The notes under the pieces are model-generated. The model was not told the DNA's origin, made no database searches, and worked only from the letters and a program-made list of their open reading frames with translations. This document shows, piece by piece, positions 1 through 9,057 of a DNA stretch of 64,000 bases. Each line of letters starts with the position of its first letter. Position 1 is the stretch's first letter. Position numbers and translations under genes: made by a program. This stretch comes from Novosphingobium terrae. GTDB lineage: Bacteria > Pseudomonadota > Alphaproteobacteria > Sphingomonadales > Sphingomonadaceae. The DNA lies in NCBI RefSeq assembly GCF_017163935.1, contig NZ_JABVZR010000003.1:148688-212687 (forward strand). The letters run 5' to 3'.

Positions 1-349
1 ACGAGGCGCCACTGGCCAGATCGAGACACGCAGTCACAGCGGCATAGCTTGTGATCAGGGGAGCGATCACGGAGGCCCGGCCGAGCGAGAAGGCTCGCAA
101 CAGCGCCAGCGATGCGACAAGGTTCAGCGCCATGGCAAGCAGAGCCGAAGCCCAGCCCCACCCTCCGGCGTGAAGCGCGGCGGCGCGGGCCGTCGGCATC
201 GACATCAGGACAAGGCTGAGCAGGATCCAGCATATGGTTTGCTGGAAAAGAGCTGTCCTGCGCACGCCTGCCAGGCTGACGGCGCTACCCGCCAGAAAAT
301 CGGCGAGTCCCCAGCCCATCGCCGCGATAAGCCCCATCAGGAGAGGCAT
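1..349 (-). CDS. EamA/DMT-family transporter, N-terminal part (cut by window edge)
   Basis: This is the first 116 codons of an inner-membrane drug/metabolite transporter; the frame stays open to the window edge, so the C-terminal part lies outside. The start is the ATG whose complement is CAT at 347-349. The translation begins MPLLMGLIAAMGWGLADFLA, a typical EamA first helix with the conserved W-G-x-x-D/N-F pattern, and continues through two or three more hydrophobic helices, including SALLAMALNLVASLALLRAF. EamA proteins usually have ten helices and about 300 residues and export metabolites or amino-acid-like compounds. It diverges from the GlxA-type regulator at 497, which is a common arrangement for a regulator and its exporter. 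Substrate unknown; the family call rests on hydrophobicity and motif recognition. Confidence 0.75.
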   Translation of the reverse strand, partial: MPLLMGLIAAMGWGLADFLAGSAVSLAGVRRTALFQQTICWILLSLVLMSMPTARAAALHAGGWGWASALLAMALNLVASLALLRAFSLGRASVIAPLITSYAAVTACLDLASGAS

Positions 350-496
350 TGCGGTCACGCCGGTTTCGCGGGAACGGTGAAAGCGCTGGTTGCGACGAAG
401 CACCGGCTGTCTGGGCTGGCGTGCATGCAAAGCTCCTCGGATAAAGTCTTGGAATGCTTATGTGAGGACGGGCTTCGCCGCTGGAAATCGGCATCA

Positions 497-1498
497 ATGC
501 CATGTATCGTCAAGATGATGCCAAAATGCACACCCCCGGCCAATCGCTCGCTTGCCGTCCTTGCCTATGATGGCCTGTGCATGTTCGAATTCAGCACGGC
601 GCTCGAAGCCTTCGGCCCCTGGGATCCGGACATCGACGAGCCCCTCTACGATCTGGTCGTTGCGGCCGTCGATGAGGGGCCTTTGCGCGCTTATGGCGGT
701 ATGCGCATCACGGTCGATGGTGGGCTGGAATGCCTCGATGAGGCCGGGACCATCGTGATACCCGGTTGGCGTGACATCGCCGCCGCCGTGCCCACATCCC
801 TGATCGACGCCCTGCGGCGCGCCTCCGCGCGTGGTTGCCGCCTCGTCTCGATCTGCACGGGAAGCTTCGTGCTGGCGGCTGCCGGCCTGCTCTCCGGACG
901 GCAGGCGACGACACATTGGCGGCACACCGAAAGCCTGTCTGCCGCCTTTCCCGATATTCGCGTGGCGCCGGGGGTTCTGTATGTCGATGAAGGGCATATC
1001 CTGACCTCGGCGGGGTCCGCGGCAGGGCTCGACCTGTGTCTGCATCTGATCAGACGGGATTATGGACCGGATGCGGCCAATCGGGCGGCGCGACGGCTGG
1101 TTATTCCACCTCATCGCCAGGGTGATCAGGCACAATTCGTCAGGCAGCCTATACCTGTCCGGGAAAAGGCGACATTATCCCCCCTGCTGGATCGGCTGAG
1201 AGGGCAGCTGCAGTGCGATATCAACATCGACAAGCTGGCTAAGGAGGCGCATATGAGCCGCCGTACCTTCCTGCGGCGCTTTCGGGATGCAACCGGCACC
1301 ACCCCGGGTGAGTGGCTGCTGAATCTGCGGCTGGAGAGGGCACGCTCATTGCTCGAAACCACAGAGCTGCCGATGGATGCCATCGCGCAAAGCAGCGGTT
1401 TTGGCTCCGCGGAAACGATGCGCCACCATTTCCGAAAGCGGCTGGCAACCAATCCGACCACTTATCGCAGCCAGTTCGGACGTGGCCCGGCTGAATGA
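497..1498 (+). CDS. GlxA-family (DJ-1/PfpI + AraC HTH) transcriptional regulator
   Basis: A 333-residue regulator. The N-terminal ~190 residues form a DJ-1/PfpI-like sensor domain, with the nucleophile-elbow-like stretch ICTGSFVLAAAGLLSGR. The C-terminal ~100 residues are a double HTH of the AraC family (KEAHMSRRTFLRRFRDATG, then the second helix pair SGFGSAETMRHHFRK). The frame is open much further upstream, but ATG at 497 gives the normal family length and puts the sensor domain near the N-terminus; ATG at 515 or 518 are alternatives. It diverges from the EamA exporter at 349 and probably controls it. GlxA proteins often respond to amines, betaines or other small metabolites; the ligand here is not deducible. 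Assignment to the family is firm, role is inferred from position. Confidence 0.85.
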   Translation: MPCIVKMMPKCTPPANRSLAVLAYDGLCMFEFSTALEAFGPWDPDIDEPLYDLVVAAVDEGPLRAYGGMRITVDGGLECLDEAGTIVIPGWRDIAAAVPTSLIDALRRASARGCRLVSICTGSFVLAAAGLLSGRQATTHWRHTESLSAAFPDIRVAPGVLYVDEGHILTSAGSAAGLDLCLHLIRRDYGPDAANRAARRLVIPPHRQGDQAQFVRQPIPVREKATLSPLLDRLRGQLQCDINIDKLAKEAHMSRRTFLRRFRDATGTTPGEWLLNLRLERARSLLETTELPMDAIAQSSGFGSAETMRHHFRKRLATNPTTYRSQFGRGPAE

Positions 1499-1689
1499 TT
1501 TTGCGGTTGGATCGCCTGGAATGGATTAAATAGCTCCGGCTTTGCCCGCGGGTTGGAACGAGGCAACCATCCAAAGCAGAAACTTATCCTCTACGCTCCT
1601 GCCCCTTGCTCCGGCCGTCTTGCTGGATTCATGCAGATGACGGGATAATCTGATTGACTAAAGATACGATTGGCGAAGATATATTTCCG

Positions 1690-2295
1690 ATGGCTACTAA
1701 AAAGACTCCCGGCGTGCGCCGCCACCGCGATCTCGAAGTTACCGGCCGTGCCCGGAGCGCAGAACAAACCATGAGCCCTGTGCTTCGGGTTCTGCGTGAG
1801 CGAATGCCCGCAGACACTGACCTTGAAACGAGCCGGCTCGGATTGCTGATGCTGTGGCTTGCCGATGATATCATCCGCTCGGTGAATGAAGAACTCGAAG
1901 AGTTCGAAATTTCCGAAAAGAAACTGGATGTTCTGCTGATTTTTGCCGCCCAGGCCGGCCTCTCGGCGGACTCGGCCACCGAACCGTCGCAAGCCATGCT
2001 CCAGACCCCGACCGGCATCGCCGACTATTTCGGGATCACCCGCGCAACCGCGACCAGCCTTCTCGATTGGCTTGAAAAGCGCGGTCTCGTGGAGCGCAAG
2101 AGGCATCCGACCGATCGTCGCAGCACGCCCATCGAAATCACGGAAGCAGGCACCGATCTGGTGGATCGCGCAATCCCCAGCTTCTGGCATGCCTGCCACA
2201 ATCTCTCGTCCCATCTTTCGGCAAGGGACCAAAGCGATCTGAGCAGGATTCTCGGCAAAGTATGGCTCAATCTCAAAGATCGGCAGGAAGGGTGA
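1690..2295 (+). CDS. MarR-family transcriptional regulator
   Basis: A 201-residue winged-helix protein. The core has the MarR pattern: a helical dimerisation segment (RLGLLMLWLADDIIRSVNEE), a recognition helix region (IADYFGITRATATSLLDWL) and a wing with the family-typical basic-aspartate signature (EKRGLVERKRHPTDRRSTP). The ATG at 1690 is chosen; a TTG at 1654 would add 12 residues. It is convergent with the TonB receptor gene, and a strong stem-loop overlaps its stop codon. MarR proteins commonly repress catabolic operons and release DNA when bound by a phenolic ligand, so it is the obvious candidate to control the receptor/operon divergent promoter region at 4602-4878, where an 18-bp dyad is visible. 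That link is inference. Confidence 0.85.
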   Translation: MATKKTPGVRRHRDLEVTGRARSAEQTMSPVLRVLRERMPADTDLETSRLGLLMLWLADDIIRSVNEELEEFEISEKKLDVLLIFAAQAGLSADSATEPSQAMLQTPTGIADYFGITRATATSLLDWLEKRGLVERKRHPTDRRSTPIEITEAGTDLVDRAIPSFWHACHNLSSHLSARDQSDLSRILGKVWLNLKDRQEG

Positions 2296-2316
2296 ACGGC
2301 ATTCCCCGTTCACCCT
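2289..2316. terminator. Stem-loop between convergent marR-like and TonB receptor genes
   Basis: A perfect 11-bp inverted repeat (AGGGTGAACGG at 2289-2299 and CCGTTCACCCT at 2306-2316) with a 6-nt loop overlaps the stop codon of the MarR gene and lies 15 bp from the stop of the receptor gene. There is no clear T-run, so it may work as a bidirectional, weak intrinsic terminator or as an mRNA 3' stabiliser. Confidence 0.6.
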
Positions 2317-2330
2317 CCACCACCGTCACA

Positions 2331-4601
2331 TCAGAAGGTTGCCGTCATGCGGGCACCAAAGGTGCGCTGCGGTGCGGGATAGGCGATGTCGCTGAACAGG
2401 CTTGTCATATTGCGCGGCTCGAATGAGCTGTTGTAGCGCTCATTCAGAAGATTCTTGGACCAGAGCTGCAAGGACATCGCCGGATTGATCTTATACGTCA
2501 CAGTGGCGTTCACCAGGGAGATGTTTTTCTCTTCATTCAAATTGTCGATCCACCAATATTGCTTTCCTGAAAGCGCATAGTCGATACGCGCGGTGATATC
2601 GCCCGAACCCAGGGTCCAGCGATATTGCGCATAGGCATTGACTGACCAATGGGCAAAGTTGGGCAAATGTTTGCCCAGCGCGGTCTGCGCCCCGGCCGCG
2701 ATGGAGCTGGGAAAACCGGCAGCGACAGCATCGAATTGAGTGATTTTGGAATCCATCAATCCGCCCGCCACGCCGAGATGCAGGGCTGAGGACAGACGCA
2801 GATCGCTATCGGCTTCGATCCCCTTTATCCACGCCCGGGGAATGGTGTAAAGCGTCTGAGCGCCCAGCGAACCGTCGAATTCATACTCCTGAACGTTGTG
2901 ATAATCTTCGTAAAAAGCAGCAGCACTGAAGCGCAGCTTGCGATCGAGGAAGCTGCCTTTGAAGCCTGCCTCATAATTCCAGAGCTGCTCGGCCTGATAG
3001 GTGCGACCATAGCTGGTCGAAGCCGGATTGAAACCACCGCTGCGAAAACCCTTCGAGACCGTGGCGTAAAGCAGGTGTTCCGCCGTGGGCTTCCAGGCGA
3101 TTGAAAATTTGGGCTGAAGGGAATCGAAGGTCACATTGCGATGCTTGGGATCATTGCCGATGATCGCGGCCGGTCGATCGTCCGTCTGATGGCGATGTTC
3201 AACGTCATAACGCAGACCTGCGGTCAATTCGATGACCTTTGTCAGATCATAATTGGCATTGCCGAAGATCGCCTCGGCATCATTGTGCTGAGTGTTCTGG
3301 TTGAACGCGATCTGGACCGCTCCGGGATCTTCGGTGGAGGACAATCCATCATAAAGATGGGCAAGCGTGCGCGTGCCATTGCGGAATTGGGCGAGATTCT
3401 GTTGGAAAAGATTGAAATTTCCCGGTGCAATAAACACGGGAAAGTGATCCTGCGCGTTGGTCTTGAGGCCGAACGCCCCCACCACCCAGCGGAAAGGCTG
3501 GCCACTGCGCGAAGTGAGACGAATTTCCTGGCTAAAAATGTCCGATCTGTTGGTCGAATAGAAACTCCAGATGGGGTAAGGGCCCCAGGCAAGATCAGCA
3601 GCATTCTGAGTGCCGATGCCCGTACCAGGTTGACCGAGATTGTCCCGGATGCCGCTGTAGCCTGAAACACTTTGCAAGGTTGCAAATCCGAAATCATTGG
3701 CAAGTTTGAGCGACACAACGTTCAGCGTGCGATGATCAACCGCCAGTGTGTTCGACTGTGACTGGGCATCATTATCATTCTGCTCGAAATCATTGTAATG
3801 GGCGACCCAGTAATTCGCTCCAGCCTTAAGCAGGCTGTATGTGTAGCGCAAATCTGCCGAGAAGCTGCCACCCGGCTTCCACAACAAGCCAGCCTTGATC
3901 TCGCGCTGGTTGGCGAAATCAGTGTTTCTGTTGAGAAAAACATCACGGTTGGTGCCATCGAAATCGCTGAATGAGGCAGCCACGCGATAGAACAGCTTAT
4001 CCATGACAATGGGACCGGACGCGACAGCCTGCGCTTCGATCAGGCCGGCGTTTCCAGCGCCAATCATAAATTTGTACTGCGGCTTGTCTGTCGGATCCTT
4101 GGTGGTGATGATCATCGCGCCGCCAATGGCATCTCGACCGTAAAGCGCCCCCTGCGGCCCTTTGAGCACCTCGATCTGCTTAAGATCGAAAAGCCCCTGC
4201 GAAAATTCCAGACCGCTGTTGGACTGCACGCCATCGACGATCACTGCCACGGAAGGATCACCATTCCGGTTGGCAATCACACCGCGGATGTTGAAGAATT
4301 CCGAACCAGGGCTCAAGGACTCCACAAAGGAGACATTGGGGATCTGGCTCGCCACATCGGAGAGGCCAGTGACATTTGTCTGCGCCAGCGTGGCTTCGGA
4401 GATCGCGGTGATCGCATCGGGAATGCGCTGCACCTGTTCGGCACGTTGGCGGGCCGTCACGACGATATCGGCGGCGTCCGGATGCGCCGAGTCGCGCCCG
4501 GCATCGTGTGGCTGAATCGCTGTTTGTGCCATGACGGCCTGGGCCGAAACACCGCTCAAGACGCTGGCGCACACCAACAGAAGTGCTTTCAATCTTTTCA
4601 T
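2331..4601 (-). CDS. TonB-dependent outer-membrane receptor
   Basis: A 756-residue receptor. Residues 1-25 are a signal peptide with an AMA/AQ-like cleavage region. A plug domain follows, with a TonB-box-like ADIVVTARQR near residue 48 and the plug motifs NIRGV, VAVIVDGVQ and LKGPQGALYGRDAIGGAMIITTK. The rest is a beta-barrel ending in the C-terminal phenylalanine (RMTATF) that BAM recognises. Barrel features such as GLRYDVEHRH, SKGFRSGGFNP and NLLNERYNSSFEPR are typical of the FyuA/CirA-like receptors that sphingomonads use for aromatic or siderophore uptake. It is divergent from the catabolic operon and likely brings that operon's substrate across the outer membrane. The substrate itself is not visible from sequence. 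Confidence 0.92.
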   Translation of the reverse strand: MKRLKALLLVCASVLSGVSAQAVMAQTAIQPHDAGRDSAHPDAADIVVTARQRAEQVQRIPDAITAISEATLAQTNVTGLSDVASQIPNVSFVESLSPGSEFFNIRGVIANRNGDPSVAVIVDGVQSNSGLEFSQGLFDLKQIEVLKGPQGALYGRDAIGGAMIITTKDPTDKPQYKFMIGAGNAGLIEAQAVASGPIVMDKLFYRVAASFSDFDGTNRDVFLNRNTDFANQREIKAGLLWKPGGSFSADLRYTYSLLKAGANYWVAHYNDFEQNDNDAQSQSNTLAVDHRTLNVVSLKLANDFGFATLQSVSGYSGIRDNLGQPGTGIGTQNAADLAWGPYPIWSFYSTNRSDIFSQEIRLTSRSGQPFRWVVGAFGLKTNAQDHFPVFIAPGNFNLFQQNLAQFRNGTRTLAHLYDGLSSTEDPGAVQIAFNQNTQHNDAEAIFGNANYDLTKVIELTAGLRYDVEHRHQTDDRPAAIIGNDPKHRNVTFDSLQPKFSIAWKPTAEHLLYATVSKGFRSGGFNPASTSYGRTYQAEQLWNYEAGFKGSFLDRKLRFSAAAFYEDYHNVQEYEFDGSLGAQTLYTIPRAWIKGIEADSDLRLSSALHLGVAGGLMDSKITQFDAVAAGFPSSIAAGAQTALGKHLPNFAHWSVNAYAQYRWTLGSGDITARIDYALSGKQYWWIDNLNEEKNISLVNATVTYKINPAMSLQLWSKNLLNERYNSSFEPRNMTSLFSDIAYPAPQRTFGARMTATF

Positions 4602-4673
4602 TTTTCTCTCCCCCGAAGCGCGATCCGGCCCGCGATTTCACGTGGCCGGAGGTTTCAAAAACGATTCATGCTT

Positions 4674-4691
4674 CGTAATTCCGATATTACG
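4674..4691. promoter_or_regulatory. 18-bp dyad, candidate MarR operator
   Basis: A perfect inverted repeat CGTAAT-TCCGAT-ATTACG lies in the divergent intergenic region between the TonB receptor gene and the VOC-led operon. Size and symmetry fit a MarR dimer site. It sits 73 bp upstream of the receptor start codon. No copy was found beside the marR-like gene itself, so the assignment is only positional. Confidence 0.4.
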
Positions 4692-4818
4692 AGAGCCATA
4701 TAACCTGTCAATCAAATCACAATTCAGCCTGACACCCTCTTCCTGCGCCCATCCTGTTCAGCCCGCCCCCTTTCAGGCCACGCTACTGCTCACCGGCACA
4801 GGCACGACCTTTATTCGC

Positions 4819-4848
4819 TTGACTGATTATACGCCTGTCGTACATTAT
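4819..4848 (+). promoter_or_regulatory. Candidate sigma70 promoter of the catabolic operon
   Basis: TTGACT (4819-4824) and CATTAT (4843-4848) are separated by 18 bp, about 30 bp upstream of the VOC gene start. A short inverted repeat TACG-N5-CGTA (4830-4842) fills the spacer, a suitable place for a repressor. Prediction by eye only. Confidence 0.35.
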
Positions 4849-4878
4849 GCCCCACAAGCAAAATGAGAGGCTTCAGAC

Positions 4879-5331
4879 ATGGCTGTCCACGTATTGGAAA
4901 TTCACCATATCGGCTTGGGCATGACGAACGCTCAGGCCGACCAGGCCCGTGACTACTACCGCGATGTGCTCGATCTGACTCAAGATGCGGGCCGGTGGCA
5001 TATCCCCGGCATTCACGGCTATTTCCTCGATGTCCCCAGCGACAATCAGATCCACCTGCTGGGCAGCGACGGCCCCTCACCCTACAGCAAGGGACCGGGC
5101 AAGGATCCAGTTGAAAACCACGTCGCACTGGCTGTCGCGGACATCATCGAGGCGGAAGAGGAACTCAAGCGACTGGGCGTCGATTATTTCACGCTAGACA
5201 ACGTGGCCTCTCCGAATCTCAAGCAATTGTTCCTGCGCGATCCCGCCAACAATCTGATCGAATTGCACCAGCTCGGCCTGTGCCGCTGCCGCAAGTCGCA
5301 ACGCCAGGCACCCGCTGAAGCGACCGCCTGA
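4879..5331 (+). CDS. VOC (glyoxalase/dioxygenase superfamily) protein
   Basis: A 150-residue single-chain protein with two beta-alpha-beta-beta-beta modules. Putative metal ligands are H10 (LEIHHIGLG), H59 (NQIHLLG), H81 (VENHVALAV) and E128 (NNLIELHQ). Their spacing (49, 22 and 47 residues) is close to that of glyoxalase I, with His replacing the usual Glu at the second position. This size fits glyoxalase-like lyases, isomerases and decarboxylases rather than a two-domain extradiol ring-cleaving dioxygenase. It is the first gene of the catabolic operon, 49 bp before the HpaB-type oxygenase, so it probably acts on the oxygenase substrate or product, perhaps as a ring-opening or isomerising step. 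Exact reaction unknown. Confidence 0.75.
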   Translation: MAVHVLEIHHIGLGMTNAQADQARDYYRDVLDLTQDAGRWHIPGIHGYFLDVPSDNQIHLLGSDGPSPYSKGPGKDPVENHVALAVADIIEAEEELKRLGVDYFTLDNVASPNLKQLFLRDPANNLIELHQLGLCRCRKSQRQAPAEATA

Positions 5332-5380
5332 CACACGATCGACGGCGCTAATCAGCGCTGATCACAAACAGGAGAGAATT

Positions 5381-6943
5381 ATGTCTGAATTGCGTATGGA
5401 TGCGCCGGAATTGGTCGTGCCCGGAAAAAAGGGGCCGTACACCGGGCAGGAATATCTCGACAGTCTGGATGATGGCCGCGAGGTCTGGATCTATGGCGAA
5501 CGGGTAAAGAACGTGGCGACCCACCCTGCCTTCCGCAATGCCGCGCGCATGACCGCCAGGATCTACGACGCGCTTCACGATCCGGCGAAGCGCGATCTGA
5601 TGACGATCCCGATGGACAACGGTTCTGGCATTCGGACTCACCGCTTTTTCCAGGCGCCGAAATCTGTCGAGGAGCAGGTCGCAACCCGTGACGCCATCGC
5701 GGAATGGGCGCGCATGACCTATGGCTGGATGGGGCGCACCCCGGATTACAAGGCTGCCTGGGTCGGTACGCTGGCCTGCAACAGCGGACTTTACGGAGAA
5801 TATCAGGCCAATGCTGATCGCTGGTACGATTATGCCCGTGAACGCGTGCCCTTCATCAACCATGCGATCGTGCATCCTCCGGTCGACCGAAATATCCCCA
5901 ACGAGGACTCGGATGTCTTCGTCCGCGTGGAGAAGGAAACCGATGCAGGGCTGGTGATCAGCGGCGCCAAGGTCGTCGCAACCGGGGCCGCCCTCACTCA
6001 CTATACCTTCGTGGCCCATTACGGCGTCGTGCACAATCTCAAGAAGTTCTCGCCGATCTTCATGGTTCCGACCAATGCGCCGGGGGTCAAGATCATCTGC
6101 CGCGGCTCCTATGAGTATATGTCAGGCGCCGTGGGCAGCCCCTTCGATCACCCGCTTTCGAGCCGCATGGATGAGAATGATTCCATTCTGATCTTCGACA
6201 ATGTGCTGATCCCCTGGGAGGACGTGCTGATGTACGGGGTCGAGCAATCGAACCAGTTCATCAAGCAATCGGGCTTCCTCGGCCGCACGCTGCTGCATGG
6301 CTGCACGCGGCTGGCGGTGAAGCTAGACTTTATCTGCGGCCTGTTCCTCAAGGCAGTCGAGATCACAGGCACCAAGGACTTCAGGGGCGTGCAGGCCGCC
6401 GTGGGCGAAGCACTGGGTCTGCGCCACGCCATGTGGGGCCTTTCCGATGCGATGGCCAATTGCCCTGATCCCTGGGTGAACGGCTATGTTCTGCCCAATG
6501 TCGAGGCGGCCCTGGCCTATCGCACCCTGGCGGCGGATTCCTACTCGCGCATCAAGAGCCTCATCGGCAAGATCGTGGCGAGCGGGCTGGTCTATCTGCC
6601 CTCCACCGCCGCCGATTTCTCCAATCCGGAGCTGCGCCCCTATCTCGACAAATATGTGCGCGGATCGAACGGCATCGACTCGGTCGAGCGGGTCAAGACA
6701 CTCAAGCTGCTGTGGGATGCAGTCGGCAGCGAATTCGCCACGCGGCACGAACTTTATGAGCTGAACTATTCGGGCAGCTATGAGCAGCAAAAGGTCGATC
6801 CACTCCTCGTCGCCAATGCGACCGGGCGGGCCGACAAGCTGAAGGCTTTCGCCGATCAATGCATGGCCGAATATGATCTGAGCGGATGGACCGCGAAAGA
6901 TCTCATCAACCCGGGCGATTTCAATGTCTTCGCCCGTTGCTGA
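5381..6943 (+). CDS. HpaB-family FADH2-dependent aromatic monooxygenase, oxygenase component
   Basis: A 520-residue protein of the 4-hydroxyphenylacetate 3-monooxygenase (HpaB) family, which has an acyl-CoA-dehydrogenase-like fold and uses reduced FAD supplied by a separate reductase. Landmarks are the N-terminal [20 protein letters not shown], the substrate/FAD region [19 protein letters not shown], the central [23 protein letters not shown] and the C-terminal helical domain with [14 protein letters not shown]. An AGGAGAG ribosome-binding site precedes the ATG. Length and motifs match full-length, probably active members. Its last 20 bases overlap the flavin reductase gene, so the two components are translationally coupled. 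Family members hydroxylate phenols, chlorophenols, nitrophenols or heteroaromatics; the substrate cannot be told from sequence, and 4-hydroxyphenylacetate is only one possibility because the rest of the classical hpa set is incomplete. Confidence 0.9.
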   Translation: MSELRMDAPELVVPGKKGPYTGQEYLDSLDDGREVWIYGERVKNVATHPAFRNAARMTARIYDALHDPAKRDLMTIPMDNGSGIRTHRFFQAPKSVEEQVATRDAIAEWARMTYGWMGRTPDYKAAWVGTLACNSGLYGEYQANADRWYDYARERVPFINHAIVHPPVDRNIPNEDSDVFVRVEKETDAGLVISGAKVVATGAALTHYTFVAHYGVVHNLKKFSPIFMVPTNAPGVKIICRGSYEYMSGAVGSPFDHPLSSRMDENDSILIFDNVLIPWEDVLMYGVEQSNQFIKQSGFLGRTLLHGCTRLAVKLDFICGLFLKAVEITGTKDFRGVQAAVGEALGLRHAMWGLSDAMANCPDPWVNGYVLPNVEAALAYRTLAADSYSRIKSLIGKIVASGLVYLPSTAADFSNPELRPYLDKYVRGSNGIDSVERVKTLKLLWDAVGSEFATRHELYELNYSGSYEQQKVDPLLVANATGRADKLKAFADQCMAEYDLSGWTAKDLINPGDFNVFARC

Positions 6944-7457
6944 GAACAGCTCTCCATCCGTGGAAGGTGGCGCCGGCCTGTCCGGCGCCACCCAGACGCT
7001 GGACAAGGCCCTGTTCCGGCAGGCGCTGGGGCGCTTCGCCACCGGCGTCACCGTGATCACCACCATGGTGGGCGAAGATGTCCATGGCATGACGGCCAGC
7101 GCCTTCATGTCCGGCTCACTCGAACCGCCGCTGGTGGTGATCTCGATCGCCAGAAAGGCGCGCATCCATGCTCTGATCGAGGCGTCAGCTGTGTTCGGGG
7201 TGAGCATCCTTCATGCTGGGCAGGAACTGCATGGCCGCCATTTCGGCGGGCAGGCATCTGCGGAGTGCATCCCGGGCTTCACAGCGCATGAGGGTATCCC
7301 GATGCTCGATGATGCGCTGGCCAGCATCGCGGCGACCGTCGAGCATGCCTATGCCTGCGGCGACCACACACTTTTTCTAGGGCGCGTGCGCCATCTTCGG
7401 GTCACGGATGGCGAGCCTCTGCTCCACTTCACCGGCAATTTTCGCAAGATAGGCTGA
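6924..7457 (+). CDS. Flavin reductase (HpaC-like) of the two-component monooxygenase
   Basis: A 177-residue flavin:NAD(P)H reductase of the split-barrel flavin_reduct family. The family signature is clear: [23 protein letters not shown], then [18 protein letters not shown] and [10 protein letters not shown]. The C-terminal [12 protein letters not shown] is the usual last core strand. It would reduce FAD or FMN for the oxygenase encoded immediately upstream, whose stop codon lies inside this gene. About 27 residues before the core are poorly conserved-looking and could be partly untranslated if a downstream start is used, but no better start is evident. Confidence 0.88.
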   Translation: MSSPVAENSSPSVEGGAGLSGATQTLDKALFRQALGRFATGVTVITTMVGEDVHGMTASAFMSGSLEPPLVVISIARKARIHALIEASAVFGVSILHAGQELHGRHFGGQASAECIPGFTAHEGIPMLDDALASIAATVEHAYACGDHTLFLGRVRHLRVTDGEPLLHFTGNFRKIG

Positions 7458-7466
7458 GGCAAGGCA

Positions 7467-8354
7467 ATGCGCATCTTTCGCGAGCTTTCCGATTTCGACG
7501 CGGATCTGGCCGGAGCCGCCGTTGCGCTCGGTAATTTCGACGGCGTTCATCTGGGGCACCGGCATATTTTCCGCGTGGCTCAGGAAACCGGTCTGGCGGT
7601 GGGGGCCGTGACATTCGCCCCCCACCCGCGCCGGTTCTTTGACCCTGATGGTGACCCGTTCGAAATCGGCTCGTCGGACGACAAGCTGGAACAGCTTGCC
7701 GCCATCGGATGCCATTTCGCTGTGGTGATCGATTTCGGGCGCGCAATCGCAGAGATGTCCGCAGGCCTCTTCATGCGTGACATTCTGTCCCGCGCCTTGC
7801 GTGTGCGCCATGTCGTGGTTGGGCGCGGGTTTGTCTTCGGTGCCGAGCGCGGCGGTGATGTCGATCTGCTTCGGCGCGAAGGCCCATCGCTGGGTTTCAC
7901 CACCGACGCTATCACGCGGACGATGATCGGATCCCAGATCTGTTCATCGAGCATGATACGCAGCCATATTGGCGCCGGACGGATCGAGGAGGCCAATATG
8001 GCCCTGGGCCGGCCATGGCGTATCGAGGCGCGGTTGGGCGATGGATCGTCCCACAGCCTGTTTCGTGACGTCACAATTCGCGAAGGGCAATTGCTGCCTC
8101 CGGACGGCCAGTTCGTGGTCGATGTCGAGCGCCCCGACCGCTCTGTGACGAAGACCATCGCGATCCTTGCCACCGAAACCACTGGCCGGATGCTGGTCCT
8201 CAAGGAGCCGGCCGGCATGGCCTCCGGCTCGCGGATCTGGCTCCGTTTCCTTTGTGCGTATGCAGCCGCCGATCCTCTCGCCCGGCTCCACGCCGCACAT
8301 ATGCCGCAGATGCCCACCCGGCATCCTGTCAACATCACTGGAGAGAGCCTGTGA
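7467..8354 (+). CDS. FMN adenylyltransferase (FAD synthetase), RibF-like, kinase domain degenerate
   Basis: A 295-residue protein whose N-terminal ~160 residues match the nucleotidyltransferase (FAD synthetase) half of bacterial RibF: LGNFDGVHLGHRH with the HxGH active site at residues 28-31, TFAPHPRRFF, and the CSSSMIR motif near residue 150. The C-terminal half should be the riboflavin kinase domain, but the usual G-F-P-T-A-N motif is not recognisable. It therefore probably makes FAD from FMN only. Its place right after the flavin reductase and with GTGA overlap to the next gene suggests a dedicated FAD supply for the monooxygenase, separate from the housekeeping ribF. This is unusual for a catabolic operon. 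Confidence 0.8.
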   Translation: MRIFRELSDFDADLAGAAVALGNFDGVHLGHRHIFRVAQETGLAVGAVTFAPHPRRFFDPDGDPFEIGSSDDKLEQLAAIGCHFAVVIDFGRAIAEMSAGLFMRDILSRALRVRHVVVGRGFVFGAERGGDVDLLRREGPSLGFTTDAITRTMIGSQICSSSMIRSHIGAGRIEEANMALGRPWRIEARLGDGSSHSLFRDVTIREGQLLPPDGQFVVDVERPDRSVTKTIAILATETTGRMLVLKEPAGMASGSRIWLRFLCAYAAADPLARLHAAHMPQMPTRHPVNITGESL

Positions 8355-9016
8355 ACTTTGATCTCGCAGCCATGGGTGCCAAGCCAAGATACAATCTGCT
8401 GACGGCGCTCGTCGTCCCCCGCCCCATCGCCTGGGTCACGTCACGCAATGCCTCGGGGCAGCTCAATGTCGCGCCTTTCTCCTTCTTCAACCTGATGTCG
8501 GGCAATCCGCCTGTCTTGTGTCTTGGCGTTGGCGCGCGCGATGGCATTCCCAAGGATACGGCGCGCAACATTCTTGAAACAAGCGACTTCGTGGTCAATC
8601 TGGTCAGCGAAGCATGCCTGCCCGCCATGAACGCCACCGCGATCGATTTTCCTCCGCAGGTCGACGAAGCGCAGGAAGCCGGTCTTGCGCTTGAGGATTG
8701 CATCCACATCGATGTGCCCCGTCTGGCGATCAGCCCTGTCGCGCTGGAATGCCGGTTGATGCAAGCCGTTCCCTTCGGTGTCGGACGCAACATCCTGATC
8801 GCGGACATCCTGAGTGCGCATGTCCGCAATGACGCTGTGCTCAACGCAGAACGCGGGCACATCGACGCTTTCGCTCTGGAAATGGTGGGGCGCATGCATG
8901 GCGGCGGATGGTACGCGCGCGCGCGTGACGGTTTCCGCCTGCCTCGGCTGAAGGAAGAGGACTGGCGATCGCAAGCATCCGTGCAATCGCCGGAACAGGG
9001 CACGCTGCCGGACTGA
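8351..9016 (+). CDS. Second flavin-reductase-fold protein (DIM6/NTAB family)
   Basis: A 221-residue FMN-binding split-barrel protein. The pattern PRYNLLTALVVPRPIAWVTS, followed by NVAPFSFFNLMSGNPPVLCLGVG and DTARNILETSDFVVNLV, is that of the flavoprotein oxygenase/reductase group often annotated DIM6/NTAB. It starts with GTG at 8351, overlapping the stop of the FAD synthetase gene (GTGA). It differs from the first reductase in length and motif, so it is not a simple duplicate. It could be another reductase or a flavoenzyme acting on a pathway intermediate. Role unknown; family call is confident. Confidence 0.82.
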   Translation: MNFDLAAMGAKPRYNLLTALVVPRPIAWVTSRNASGQLNVAPFSFFNLMSGNPPVLCLGVGARDGIPKDTARNILETSDFVVNLVSEACLPAMNATAIDFPPQVDEAQEAGLALEDCIHIDVPRLAISPVALECRLMQAVPFGVGRNILIADILSAHVRNDAVLNAERGHIDAFALEMVGRMHGGGWYARARDGFRLPRLKEEDWRSQASVQSPEQGTLPD

Positions 9017-9057
9017 TCGCCACCTTTTTGCACCTCTCACAATCTCAGGACAATCCC

